A stretch of DNA of 64,000 nt, from NCBI GenBank assembly GCA_015351705.1, contig JADIIM010000025.1, positions 1-64,000 of the forward strand, given 5' to 3'. The translations under genes were made by a program, and so were the position numbers. Of this stretch, positions 17,577-25,724 are shown piece by piece. The notes under the pieces were generated by a model. It was not told the DNA's origin and searched no databases. It saw only the letters and a program-made list of their open reading frames with translations. Each line of letters begins with the position of its first letter. Within the stretch, counting starts at the first letter, position 1. This DNA is from Aeromicrobium sp. (GTDB lineage: Bacteria; Actinomycetota; Coriobacteriia; Anaerosomatales; Anaerosomataceae).

Positions 17577-18542
17577 TCACTCGGCCTGGCGCTTGTCCAC
17601 GATCTCATAGCCTCGGGCCTCGACTTCGTCTCTGCGCGCGAGAAGCCCGGCCGCCGCGGCCTCGTCAAGAACGTAGACGAGATCGCCGCCTCGCGCCACG
17701 TAGTCCTGTCCGTAGCTGATCGGCACGTCGGGGGTGACATCGCCGAGCACGGACTCGGCGACCGGTCCCGTCTTCCTGCTGCCGTTGGCGACGAGCACGA
17801 CTGAGCGTGCCTGGTAGACGAGCTCGGCGCCCATGGAGATCGCATAACGCGGACTGTCCTCCACCGAGTCGAAGTGTCCGTCTGCCACGGCGTTGCCCAC
17901 CGTGCTGTCATCGAGCTTCACGAGGAGCATGCGATTGTCCTTGAAGGGGATGCCACTCTCGTGGAACGCGACGTGACCGCGTCCTCCGACGCCGACGATA
18001 TGCAGGGCGATGCCTCCCGAGCGGGCGATCTTCGCCTCGTAGGCGTCCAGCACGTCACGCTTGATCCGTCCGAGAGTACCGTTCGCATTATCACGGATGA
18101 CGATCGCCTTGCCCTGGTCCGTCCCCTGCATCTCGTAGGCGGTCGTGTCGCGCTCGAGTGCCTCGACGAGGTCGTCCTGCTCGATGAGCGTCCCCCACGG
18201 CACGCTGGTCTCGGCAAGCGGTCGGTCGAGCAGACCGAAGAGCTCGCGGACCATGAAGTAGCTGTACGACTCCGGATGAAGAGCGCGCTGCTGGGCGTTC
18301 TCGCCCGGGAGCCCTACGTACTCGTCGAGGTTGAAGCTACGAACGCGCGACGGGTCGATCATGCCGCCGTTGAACGCGGCTGCAAGGTGTTTGTACAGCC
18401 CGGTGGGCGAGTTGCCGGTGGCCAGGCCGAGCACGTATTCGTCACTCCCGGCCTGCCGCGCGGCGATGTCGGCGATCACGATGTCGGCCGCGATGCGGCT
18501 CATCTGCTCGAAGTCCCGCGTGACGATGATCTTGAAGGTCAT
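17577..18542 (-). CDS. NagB-like glucosamine-6-phosphate isomerase/deaminase family protein
   Basis: A 321-residue member of the NagB/6-phosphogluconolactonase fold, longer than the usual 240-266. The substrate loop GLATGNSPTGLYKHL and FNLDEYVGL (with the Asp equivalent to catalytic D72 of E. coli NagB) are conserved. The second active-site loop reads VGVGGRGHVAFHES: the His (190) and Glu (195) equivalents remain, but the Asp of DGHIAFNEP is Arg188. Classical NagB degrades glucosamine-6-phosphate, the reverse of GlmS, so its place in the glmS operon with this change makes plain deaminase activity uncertain. It starts nine bases after glmM and has a good GGAGCGC-type site. Confidence 0.8.
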   Translation of the reverse strand: MTFKIIVTRDFEQMSRIAADIVIADIAARQAGSDEYVLGLATGNSPTGLYKHLAAAFNGGMIDPSRVRSFNLDEYVGLPGENAQQRALHPESYSYFMVRELFGLLDRPLAETSVPWGTLIEQDDLVEALERDTTAYEMQGTDQGKAIVIRDNANGTLGRIKRDVLDAYEAKIARSGGIALHIVGVGGRGHVAFHESGIPFKDNRMLLVKLDDSTVGNAVADGHFDSVEDSPRYAISMGAELVYQARSVVLVANGSRKTGPVAESVLGDVTPDVPISYGQDYVARGGDLVYVLDEAAAAGLLARRDEVEARGYEIVDKRQAE

Positions 18543-18551
18543 GCGCGCTCC

Positions 18552-19901
18552 TTAGCCGATCGCGTCTTTGACGACGTCGGCCAGCCGTGTGGCGTACATC
18601 TCGGTCGCCTCGACCGTCGGTCCCTCGACCATCACGCGGCACATGTTCTGTGTCCCCGAGTACCTGACCAGCACTCGTCCTTCGTCGCCGAGTTCGGATT
18701 CCACCTGCGCGATCGCCTCGGTGATCGCCGGCACGGAGTCGATGGGCGGCTTGCTGGCGACGTCCACGTTGATGAGCTTCTGCGGGAAGACGTCCATGAG
18801 CCGTGCGAGCTCGGAGAGTGGCTTTCCGGCCTTCAGCATGGCCGAGAGAAGCTGCAGCGCGGTAAGGATCCCGTCTCCGGTGGTGTGATGGTCGAGGAAG
18901 ATCACATGACCGGACTCCTCGCCGCCGAGCACCGCGCCGAGGCGCTGCATGTCCTCGCGGACGTAGCGGTCACCCACCTTGGCGGCGTGGTTCTTGAAGC
19001 CGTACCTGCGCGCCGCCACCGAGAGCCCCATATTGCTCATGACCGTCGAGACCAGCAGGTCGTTGGTCAACGCGCCCTCGTCCTTGAGCATCTTGGCGCA
19101 GATCACCAGGATCTGGTCACCGGTGATCTCGACGCCATTCTCGTCTACCGCGATGAGCCGGTCACCATCGCCGTCGAAGGCGAGTCCCACGGCAGCACCG
19201 GTCTCGACGACCGCCTTTCGGAGGTCCTCGGTATGCTGCGACCCGCAGTTCTCGTTGATGTTGAGCCCGTCGGGCTCGTTGTGGATCACAGTCACGTCGG
19301 CACCCAGTTCGGTGAAGGCCTCCGGGGCGACCCGATACGTGGCACCGTTGGCGGTGTCGAGCACGATCTTCATGCCCTCAAGCGAGAGCTTGCGCGGGAA
19401 CGTGTTCTTCAGGAACACGATGTACCGGCCGGTCGCGTCGTCGAGCCGGAACGCCCTGCCCATCTCATGCGGCGGCGGGACCATCTCGGGAAGCGAACCG
19501 CCGAGGATCAGGTCCTCGATGGCCGCCTCCTGCTCGTCAGAGAGCTTCAGGCCAGCGCCGGAGAAGACCTTGATGCCGTTGTCCTGGAACGGGTTGTGCG
19601 ACGCTGAGATCACGATGCCCGCATCCGCGCGCATGCTCTCGGTGATATAGGCGATGCCCGGTGTGGGGAGCACGCCCACGAGGTACGGCACACCGCCCAT
19701 CGATGTCACGCCCGACTCGAGTGCGCCTTCCAGCATGTATCCCGAGAGGCGGGTGTCCTTGCCGATGATCACCCGTGTGGTGTGATGCGAGCGCTTCAGT
19801 ACGCGCGTGACGGCCTGCCCCACGGCGAACGCGGTCGTCGCGTCCATCGGGTAGCGGTTGGCCTCGCCTCTGATCCCGTCGGTGCCGAACAAGGTGCCCA
19901 T
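18552..19901 (-). CDS. glmM: Phosphoglucosamine mutase
   Basis: A 449-residue GlmM converting glucosamine-6-phosphate to glucosamine-1-phosphate. It opens MGTLFGTDGIRGEANRYP, has the phosphoserine loop VISASHNPFQDNGIK, the metal-binding DGDGDRLIAVDENG loop, and the sugar-binding GEESGHVIF loop, ending with RVLVRYSGTQNMCRVMVEG for phosphate binding. It starts at ATG 19901 after GAAGGAG; the longer open frame overlaps the upstream gene and is not coding. It lies between a beta-helix gene and the nagB-like gene. Confidence 0.96.
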   Translation of the reverse strand: MGTLFGTDGIRGEANRYPMDATTAFAVGQAVTRVLKRSHHTTRVIIGKDTRLSGYMLEGALESGVTSMGGVPYLVGVLPTPGIAYITESMRADAGIVISASHNPFQDNGIKVFSGAGLKLSDEQEAAIEDLILGGSLPEMVPPPHEMGRAFRLDDATGRYIVFLKNTFPRKLSLEGMKIVLDTANGATYRVAPEAFTELGADVTVIHNEPDGLNINENCGSQHTEDLRKAVVETGAAVGLAFDGDGDRLIAVDENGVEITGDQILVICAKMLKDEGALTNDLLVSTVMSNMGLSVAARRYGFKNHAAKVGDRYVREDMQRLGAVLGGEESGHVIFLDHHTTGDGILTALQLLSAMLKAGKPLSELARLMDVFPQKLINVDVASKPPIDSVPAITEAIAQVESELGDEGRVLVRYSGTQNMCRVMVEGPTVEATEMYATRLADVVKDAIG

Positions 19902-19932
19902 GTCTGCTCCTTCTCGATGTGGACCGTCCGTG

Positions 19933-21138
19933 TCAGTCGAACAGATCCATGGTGCCCAGCAGTCCGTCCGCCTCCCGGCACAGCGAGTCGACGATGCGCT
20001 GGAGCCACTGTACTCCCTGCTCCCGCACCTGAGGTGGGAGCCCTTGTATCGTTTCCGTGTAGTTGCCGGGGCCCGCCGCACGTGCCGAGTGGACCGCGGT
20101 GATGAACGCATCGTCATCGGGGACGGCCGTCCCGTCCGAGAACAGCCCGCAGATCTCGCCGACGTGCTCGCAGAACGCACGTGCAGGCGCTGTCGCGGGT
20201 GAGACCTTGGCCGCCATGGCCATGAGTCGCTTAGTCCGCTCCGACCGCGCCGATGCGAGAACGTCGAGGGCTCCCTCGTAGACGAGAGAGCCCAGGTCCT
20301 GCTCGGCGAAGAATGGCGCCCTGATCGTCTCGTACCAGCGCTGGAGCGCCACGAGGTTGGCGAGGTAGACGACGTTGTTGCGGACCACGCGCACGAGGTT
20401 GCGGTAGGCGTGAGGGGAGCGAGCCCGCTCGAACTCGGGCATCGGCGCCGCCACCAGGCGCTCGTCGGCGAGCACGTCGGCGCGGAGCACGGAGCCTGCC
20501 GCGATCACGACTCCGAAGCCGGTGCGCACCGGTCCCACCGCGCCGCCCTGGCCTCCGAGGAAGATCGGCGGCCGGTCGAGCATCACGCCGCGCGGGACGT
20601 CGCCGAACAGCGAGGCGGTTGTCTTGTCGCCGTCCGGAGTGTAGTTGAAGTGGATGTAGGAGCTGCCCACCTCGCTGTGGTCCTTGCGGCTCGTGCCGCC
20701 GGCCATAAGGCAGTCGCAGAAGTTGATCAGGCTACCGAGGGTCACGAACGGGAACAGGATGGTCTGCTTGAGCCCCACGCAGTGCGCCCCGTTGGCCTCC
20801 TCCTCGAGCAGGCATCCCTCGCGCACCTGCGCGCCGAGGCCCATGTTCGCTTTCTCGAGGAAGACCGAGCGCTTGAAGTAGCCGCCTTTGAGATCCACGC
20901 CCGGCCCCAACCGGCAGTCGTCGAGGACGACCGGTCCCTCGGCGCCGAGCGTGCATCCCGCCGAGATGGCCGTTCGCGAGCCATGGATGCGGCAGCCCGG
21001 ATGCACCGTCACCCCGTCACCGGAGATGCGATCCACGTCCACGTCGTCAGCGATGTCCAGGCTCAGGGGGTTCGGTATGGCTACTCCCTTGTCCAGGAGC
21101 CGCACCACCTTGTCGTATCCGCGCGGCTTGAGATCCAC
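19933..21138 (-). CDS. GlmU-like left-handed beta-helix protein without nucleotidyltransferase domain
   Basis: A 401-residue protein. Residues about 20-240 show the imperfect hexapeptide pattern of a left-handed beta-helix (repeats such as VTVHPGC, IHGSRTAIS, VVLDDCRLGPGVDLKGG), and it has a strongly conserved-looking block SLINFCDCLMAGGTSRKDHSE followed by FGDVPRGVMLDRPPIFLGGQGGAVGPVR. From memory, similar proteins in spirochaetes and deltaproteobacteria are loosely called UDP-GlcNAc pyrophosphorylase, but no GXGTXM nucleotidyltransferase motif is present. The C-terminal 160 residues look helical. It starts at GTG 21138 after AGGAGG and heads the operon with glmM, nagB-like and glmS, so a role in amino-sugar metabolism is inferred. 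It could be an acetyltransferase or a scaffold. Confidence 0.7.
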   Translation of the reverse strand: MDLKPRGYDKVVRLLDKGVAIPNPLSLDIADDVDVDRISGDGVTVHPGCRIHGSRTAISAGCTLGAEGPVVLDDCRLGPGVDLKGGYFKRSVFLEKANMGLGAQVREGCLLEEEANGAHCVGLKQTILFPFVTLGSLINFCDCLMAGGTSRKDHSEVGSSYIHFNYTPDGDKTTASLFGDVPRGVMLDRPPIFLGGQGGAVGPVRTGFGVVIAAGSVLRADVLADERLVAAPMPEFERARSPHAYRNLVRVVRNNVVYLANLVALQRWYETIRAPFFAEQDLGSLVYEGALDVLASARSERTKRLMAMAAKVSPATAPARAFCEHVGEICGLFSDGTAVPDDDAFITAVHSARAAGPGNYTETIQGLPPQVREQGVQWLQRIVDSLCREADGLLGTMDLFD

Positions 21139-21214
21139 CGGTACCTCCTCACGGGCGGGTGCGTCTGTGGTACCCGCATGACGACACGGTACCGACGCGC
21201 CTCGGGGTCGCGCA

Positions 21215-21243
21215 AGAGTCGCGCAGCGTGTGCGTGCTGTCAA
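21215..21243 (-). promoter_or_regulatory. Possible promoter of the minus-strand amino-sugar operon
   Basis: An exact TTGACA stands on the minus strand at 21243-21238, with 17 bases to a poor -10 (GACTCT at 21220-21215). It lies about 75 bases upstream of the GTG of the beta-helix gene, within the 208-base divergent gap to acpS. The -35 is perfect but the -10 is weak. Confidence 0.3.
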
Positions 21244-21346
21244 GCGCACGTTCGCACCGATAGGGGCACCGTGCATCTTCCGCCAGCTGACGCTGCCGTG
21301 TAAGGTTGTGCCCGTGTCCGTACGGCCGCTCACACCGGAGTCGATC

Positions 21347-21847
21347 ATGTCGGCTGAACACCCTCACGTCGCCGGACTCGGCGTCGACATCGTGGAGATC
21401 GCGCGCATGCGTGACGTGCTCGCGCGCCGCCCGCGCCTGAAGGAGCGTCTGTTCTCGGAAGAAGAGCGCGCGTACTGCGAAGCGCGCAACAAGCCCGACA
21501 TCCACTATGCGATGCGCTTCGCTGCCAAAGAGGCGGTGCTCAAGGCGCTCGGCACCGGCTTCTCCGGTATGCGCTTCCGTGACGTTGAGGTCGTCCGCGA
21601 CCAGAGCGGCAGACCCACGCCGCGCCTGTCGGGTCGCGCTGCCGAGGTCGCCGAGGCGGCGGGCGTTGTGGAGATGCACCTGTCACTCTCCTTCACGCAC
21701 ACGACGGCGGTCGCCTCGGCGGTCGCGGTCACCGAGGGGATGCGGCCGCGCAGCGAGCCCGAGCCCGAGACGCCGCAACAGCAGCTCGCCGCTTCGTTCA
21801 AGAGCGCGCGTGCGCTGCTCGACGAGGTGGGGAACGAAGAGGGGTGA
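21347..21847 (+). CDS. acpS: Holo-[acyl-carrier-protein] synthase
   Basis: A 166-residue AcpS, which transfers 4'-phosphopantetheine from CoA to apo-ACP. The core (residues 6-125) has GLGVDIVEIARM with the Mg-binding Asp, FAAKEAVLKALGTGF with the catalytic Glu/Lys, and LSLSFTHTTAVASAVA. About 38 residues beyond the usual end form an acidic, Gln-rich tail ending in a predicted helix. The ATG at 21347 has GGAG upstream; a GTG at 21314 is also in frame, and a TAAGGT -10-like box at 21301-21306 would place the transcript start almost on it, so a leaderless start there is possible. Its last bases overlap the upstream part of the nnr frame. Confidence 0.92.
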   Translation: MSAEHPHVAGLGVDIVEIARMRDVLARRPRLKERLFSEEERAYCEARNKPDIHYAMRFAAKEAVLKALGTGFSGMRFRDVEVVRDQSGRPTPRLSGRAAEVAEAAGVVEMHLSLSFTHTTAVASAVAVTEGMRPRSEPEPETPQQQLAASFKSARALLDEVGNEEG

Positions 21848-21915
21848 CACCGGCTGCTTCGTGCCGTCGCATCTCGCGCGCCGTGCCGGGGGACCTCGTG
21901 GTGAAAGGGGACGCG

Positions 21916-23448
21916 ATGCGGTACGCGCTCACCGCCGAAGCGATGCGCGCCGCCGAGGATGCGGCGGTCGCAAACGGCGCCACGACAATCACCGAGCTGA
22001 TGGAGCGCGCGGGGGCCGCGCTCGCATCCGAGATCGGACAGCGCTGGCCGACAGGCACGATCGTCGTCGTGTGTGGCCCGGGCAACAACGGCGGCGACGG
22101 CTGGGTCGCCGCCCGTCTGCTTGAGGAGGCGGGCCGACAGGTCGAGGTGCTCGCGATCCGCGAGCCTGACGAGCTTCGCGCGGAGGCCGCACGGGCCGCC
22201 GCCTCCGCAATCGCCGCCGGCGTCCGGTGGCACGGCGTCTCATCTGTGCCCGCCGTCGTCGAGACGACGCTGGCGAAGGCCGTGGTCGTCGTTGACGCGG
22301 TGTTCGGGTTCGGATTCCGTGGCCCGGCGCGCGACACGTGCGCGCGCGTTCTCAAGGCGATCGATGCGTGCGAGGCGCCGGTCCTGTCGGCCGACGTCCC
22401 GTCCGGTGTCGACTCGGACACCGGTGCGGTGACAGCTCCGGCGGTGCATGCCGATCTGACCGTGACGTTCAACGCCCTGAAGCCGGGCCTCTTGGTCTTC
22501 CCCGGCGAGGGTCACGCCGGTGAGGTGGTGGTAGCCGATCTCGGGATCGACGCGACGCTGCTTCAGCGCCCCGATGCGGTGATGGTCCCTGAGTCGGCGG
22601 ACCTGGCCGGTCTGCTTCCGCGTCCGCTGCCTGAGGACCATAAGGGTTCGCGCGGGCGGGTCGCGATCGTGGCCGGGTCGGCGGAGTATCCGGGCGCCGC
22701 GGTCCTGGCGGCGCGCGGCGCCTTGCGCATGGGCGCGGGCTACGTCTTCCTCGTCGTTCCCGACGCGATCGCCGATATCGCTCGTTCCGCGCTGCCGAGC
22801 GCCATCGTGCGCGCCGTGCCCTCGGGGCCCGACGGCTGCCTGGGGTCCGCCGATGCCGTGCTCGCGGCGGTAGCGGACGCTGACGCGGTGGTCGCGGGCC
22901 CCGGACTCGGTCGCACGCCTGCCGTGGGGGCCACCGTGCGCGCGCTCGTGGCGGGATTGAGCGCCCCGCTCCTGCTCGACGCCGATGCGCTGAACGCCCT
23001 CTCGGGCGATCGTGCGATGCTGGACGGCCGTCCGGGCCCCACGCTGCTCACGCCACATCCGGGCGAGATGGCGCGTCTCCTCGGCGTCGATATCGACGAG
23101 GTGCATGCGGACCGGCTCGGGGCGTCGCACCGGGCGGCCACCCACGGCGTCACATGTCTGCTCAAGGGGCCGCGCACCGTCGTGGCGGATGCCGACAGGC
23201 GTGCGCTCGTGACCACCGGAGGTCCCGAGCTCGCGCGCGCCGGCACCGGCGACGTCCTCTCGGGCATCTGCGGCACCCTGCTCGCTCAGGGCCTGGGACC
23301 GTTCGACGCCGGCCTACTCGGCGCCTTCGTGCACGGCATGGCTGGCGAGCATGCTGCCACGCGGCTCACGTCCACGTGCGTCACGTCGTCGGACATCCCC
23401 GAGCATCTGCCGGACGCGATCAGATCTCTTCTCGGCGGGAACGAGTGA
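21916..23448 (+). CDS. nnr: Bifunctional NAD(P)H-hydrate epimerase / ADP-dependent dehydratase
   Basis: A 510-residue two-domain repair enzyme that restores hydrated NADH and NADPH. The N-terminal epimerase domain (about 1-215) has CGPGNNGGDGWVAARLL and the DAVFGFGFRGPAR loop. The C-terminal ribokinase-like dehydratase domain (about 225-510) has GSRGRVAIVAGSAEYPGAA, the central LLLDADALN and the catalytic-loop TGDVLSGICGTLLAQG. I chose ATG 21916 because AAAGGGGA precedes it and the protein then begins MRYALTAEAMRAAE, the normal start. The acpS-nnr-alr arrangement is the usual actinobacterial one. Confidence 0.94.
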   Translation: MRYALTAEAMRAAEDAAVANGATTITELMERAGAALASEIGQRWPTGTIVVVCGPGNNGGDGWVAARLLEEAGRQVEVLAIREPDELRAEAARAAASAIAAGVRWHGVSSVPAVVETTLAKAVVVVDAVFGFGFRGPARDTCARVLKAIDACEAPVLSADVPSGVDSDTGAVTAPAVHADLTVTFNALKPGLLVFPGEGHAGEVVVADLGIDATLLQRPDAVMVPESADLAGLLPRPLPEDHKGSRGRVAIVAGSAEYPGAAVLAARGALRMGAGYVFLVVPDAIADIARSALPSAIVRAVPSGPDGCLGSADAVLAAVADADAVVAGPGLGRTPAVGATVRALVAGLSAPLLLDADALNALSGDRAMLDGRPGPTLLTPHPGEMARLLGVDIDEVHADRLGASHRAATHGVTCLLKGPRTVVADADRRALVTTGGPELARAGTGDVLSGICGTLLAQGLGPFDAGLLGAFVHGMAGEHAATRLTSTCVTSSDIPEHLPDAIRSLLGGNE

Positions 23449-23541
23449 GCGCCAGGGTGCGGCGATGTGCGCCTTGAGAGGGTAGAATCGAAGACACCGG
23501 CGGTCGCACGGGCCGCCGACCCGAGACCACACGGAGGCACC

Positions 23542-24003
23542 ATGGCCGAGTTCACTGCACGCGATATCATGACGCCCGACCCGGTGACGGTGGAGCGCGG
23601 GCTGTCGGTCACGGAGGCCGCACGCCTGATGGTCGATCGCAGGATCGGTGCCCTTCCGGTGCTCGAGGAGGGCGCGCTTGTCGGCATCGTCACCGAGGGC
23701 GACCTTATCATGCGGGACGTCAAGGTCGAGTTCCCTACCTACCTTCACCTGCTTGACGGCTTCATCATGTACCCGCCCGCCACTGCGCGGTTCGAGAGCG
23801 AGCTCAAGAAGGCCGTCGGCGCCACGGTGGCCGACGTCATGTCCGCTGACCCGGTGACCGTACAGGCCGACACCCCCGTGGCCGACGTGGCCACGCTCAT
23901 GGTCGATCGGGATGTGAGTCGCGTCCCCGTCCTCGAGGGCGACGCCCTCGTCGGGATCGTCAGCAAGTCGGACATCGTGCGCTCGCTCATCCTCGAAGGG
24001 TAG
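23542..24003 (+). CDS. CBS-domain-pair protein
   Basis: A 153-residue stand-alone protein with two CBS domains: residues about 5-62 (ARDIMTPDPVTVERGLSVTEAARLMVDRRIGALPVLEEGALVGIVTEGDLI) and about 92-150 (VADVMSADPVTVQADTPVADVATLMVDRDVSRVPVLEGDALVGIVSKSDIV). Between them is an insert with aromatic residues (FPTYLHLLDGFIMYPP). Such proteins bind adenosyl nucleotides as energy sensors, but the partner here is unknown. It starts at ATG after GGAGG and is followed by alr after four bases, so the two are likely cotranscribed. Confidence 0.88.
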   Translation: MAEFTARDIMTPDPVTVERGLSVTEAARLMVDRRIGALPVLEEGALVGIVTEGDLIMRDVKVEFPTYLHLLDGFIMYPPATARFESELKKAVGATVADVMSADPVTVQADTPVADVATLMVDRDVSRVPVLEGDALVGIVSKSDIVRSLILEG

Positions 24004-24007
24004 CGGG

Positions 24008-25120
24008 GTGCGCCTCCGTAACGCCTGGGTCGAGATCGACGAGAGGGCGATCGCGCACAACGTGCGCACGCTCAAGTCGCTTACAGCCGCCGGAACGCGC
24101 TTCATGGCGGTCGTCAAGGCCGACGGCTACGGCCACGGAGCGGAGCTTGCGGCCCGCACCGCACTCGCGGCGGGCGCGGACCGTCTCGGCGTCGCCACGG
24201 TCGATGAGGCGATCGCCCTGCGCGAAGCGGGGGTCACCAGCCCCATCCACCTGCTTGCCGAGCCACCGGCCGACACCGCCTCGGCGGTCGTCGAGCACGG
24301 CATCATCCCTGCTGTCACCACGATGACCTTCGCCCGGGCCCTCGCCGGGGCTGTGGCGAGTGCCGGGACCGCGGTGCCGTACCACCTGAAGATCGACTCC
24401 GGCATGAACCGCATCGGCTTCCGCGCCGAGGAGGTCGTCGAGGCGACACGCGAGGTCCGGGCGATGGCCGGGCTGCGTCTGGAGGGAGTGTTCACGCACT
24501 TTGCCACGGCGGACATGCCGGGGGACTGGGAGTTCGATCGGCAGGTGCAGCGGTTCGAGCGCGCGCTCGAGGACCTGCGTGACGACGGGACCCGGCCCGC
24601 GATCGTGCATGCCGCGAACAGCGCCGCCACCATCCTGCACGCCGAGACGCATCGGGACATGGTGCGCTGCGGGATCGCGATGTACGGCCTGCACCCTGCA
24701 TCGTCGACGTATGGTCTCGTGGAGCTACGGCCCGCGATGAGTGTGAAGGCGCGCGTGTCGTACGTGAAGCGGATCGGGCTTGGCGAGGGAGTGAGCTACG
24801 GCTTCGTGTGGCATGCTGCGGGCCCGACGACCATCGCGACGGTGCCGCTCGGCTACGGCGATGGACTCCACCGGCTACTGTCAGGCCGGATCGAGGTGCT
24901 GATCGGCGGACGACGATGCCGACAGGTCGGGCGGATATGCATGGATCAGTTCATGGTCGAGGTGCCGCCTGGTCTGACGGTACAGCAGGGCGATGAGGTC
25001 GTTCTTGTCGGCGCCCAGGGTGCCGAGCGTATCGAGATGGACGAACTGGCGTCGCACGCTGAGACCATCAACTACGAGCTCGCCTGCGCTTTCGCGCTGC
25101 GTCTTCGCCGGCGCAGCTGA
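24008..25120 (+). CDS. alr: Alanine racemase
   Basis: A 370-residue PLP enzyme making D-alanine for peptidoglycan. The PLP Lys lies in FMAVVKADGYGHGA (near residue 38); the opposite catalytic Tyr is in GEGVSYGFVWHA; the TIATVPLGYGDGLHR segment and the CMDQFMVEVP strand are typical of the second domain. It starts at GTG 24008, four bases after the CBS gene. In other actinobacteria alr is followed by tsaE; here the V-ATPase operon comes next. Confidence 0.96.
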   Translation: MRLRNAWVEIDERAIAHNVRTLKSLTAAGTRFMAVVKADGYGHGAELAARTALAAGADRLGVATVDEAIALREAGVTSPIHLLAEPPADTASAVVEHGIIPAVTTMTFARALAGAVASAGTAVPYHLKIDSGMNRIGFRAEEVVEATREVRAMAGLRLEGVFTHFATADMPGDWEFDRQVQRFERALEDLRDDGTRPAIVHAANSAATILHAETHRDMVRCGIAMYGLHPASSTYGLVELRPAMSVKARVSYVKRIGLGEGVSYGFVWHAAGPTTIATVPLGYGDGLHRLLSGRIEVLIGGRRCRQVGRICMDQFMVEVPPGLTVQQGDEVVLVGAQGAERIEMDELASHAETINYELACAFALRLRRRS

Positions 25121-25307
25121 GCCCCCGCGGAGATTCTTGGGGGAATCTAGCAGGAGTTCACATCCGTTCTGGCGAACAACCTCTCTGACGGGAACGCTGC
25201 GCGCTCCCGCCTGTGTGTAGCGGGGTACTCCGCAGGGCGCTTACCCGGTACGACGCGCCTTTCCACCACACGCCGAGCACGTACGCATCGTCTGAGGGAG
25301 AGTGTCC

Positions 25308-25676
25308 ATGGACGACAAGGTGCTGGAGGAGATCCGGTTCCATCAGGACGTCGTGACCAAAGACGCCAACTCGCCGCTGTTCCAGATCCGCGAGAAGGAG
25401 ATGGAGATCTCGGGGCGGGTGCTTGCCGCCCGGCAGCAGGCCGACAAGGTCGTGAGCGACGCCCGGACCAAGGCCGCTTCGATCATCGCCGGTGCGGGCA
25501 GTGATGCCGAGCGTCTTGCCAAGGAGCGCATCTCGACCATCGAGGCGGAGACCGCTGCCACGATCGAGTCGATCGGGCAAGATGGCGCCGTGGAGGTCGA
25601 GGCGCTCAAGAAGACGCTCGTTGAACGGCAAGGCGACGCTGCCGAGTTCGTGGTGAAGCTCGTGACCGCTGTCTAG
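25308..25676 (+). CDS. V/A-type ATPase peripheral-stalk subunit (G/H type)
   Basis: A 122-residue, highly charged, almost entirely helical protein with heptad-like spacing from residue 20 to 110 (REKEMEISGRVLAARQQADKVV and SDAERLAKERISTIEAE). This fits the G/H subunit that pairs with subunit E to form the peripheral stalk. There is no catalytic motif. It is the first gene of the ATPase operon, 48 bases before the subunit I gene. I take ATG 25308, which has GGGAG nine bases upstream, instead of the GTG six bases earlier. Function rests on position and coiled-coil character. Confidence 0.8.
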   Translation: MDDKVLEEIRFHQDVVTKDANSPLFQIREKEMEISGRVLAARQQADKVVSDARTKAASIIAGAGSDAERLAKERISTIEAETAATIESIGQDGAVEVEALKKTLVERQGDAAEFVVKLVTAV

Positions 25677-25724
25677 GTCTCACACCGGTTCTGCAGCCCG
25701 GAGTAACGGGGGGAGGTTTCGCGC

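Noticed and set aside
17874-19607. 577-codon open frame on the plus strand across the nagB-like gene and glmM
   Set aside because: Antisense shadow of glmM and the nagB-like gene; no start signal and no recognisable domain.
25131-25148. Six-bp hairpin after alr as a terminator
   Set aside because: The stem (AGATTC/GAATCT) is short and AT-rich with no T tail, so it is unlikely to stop transcription.
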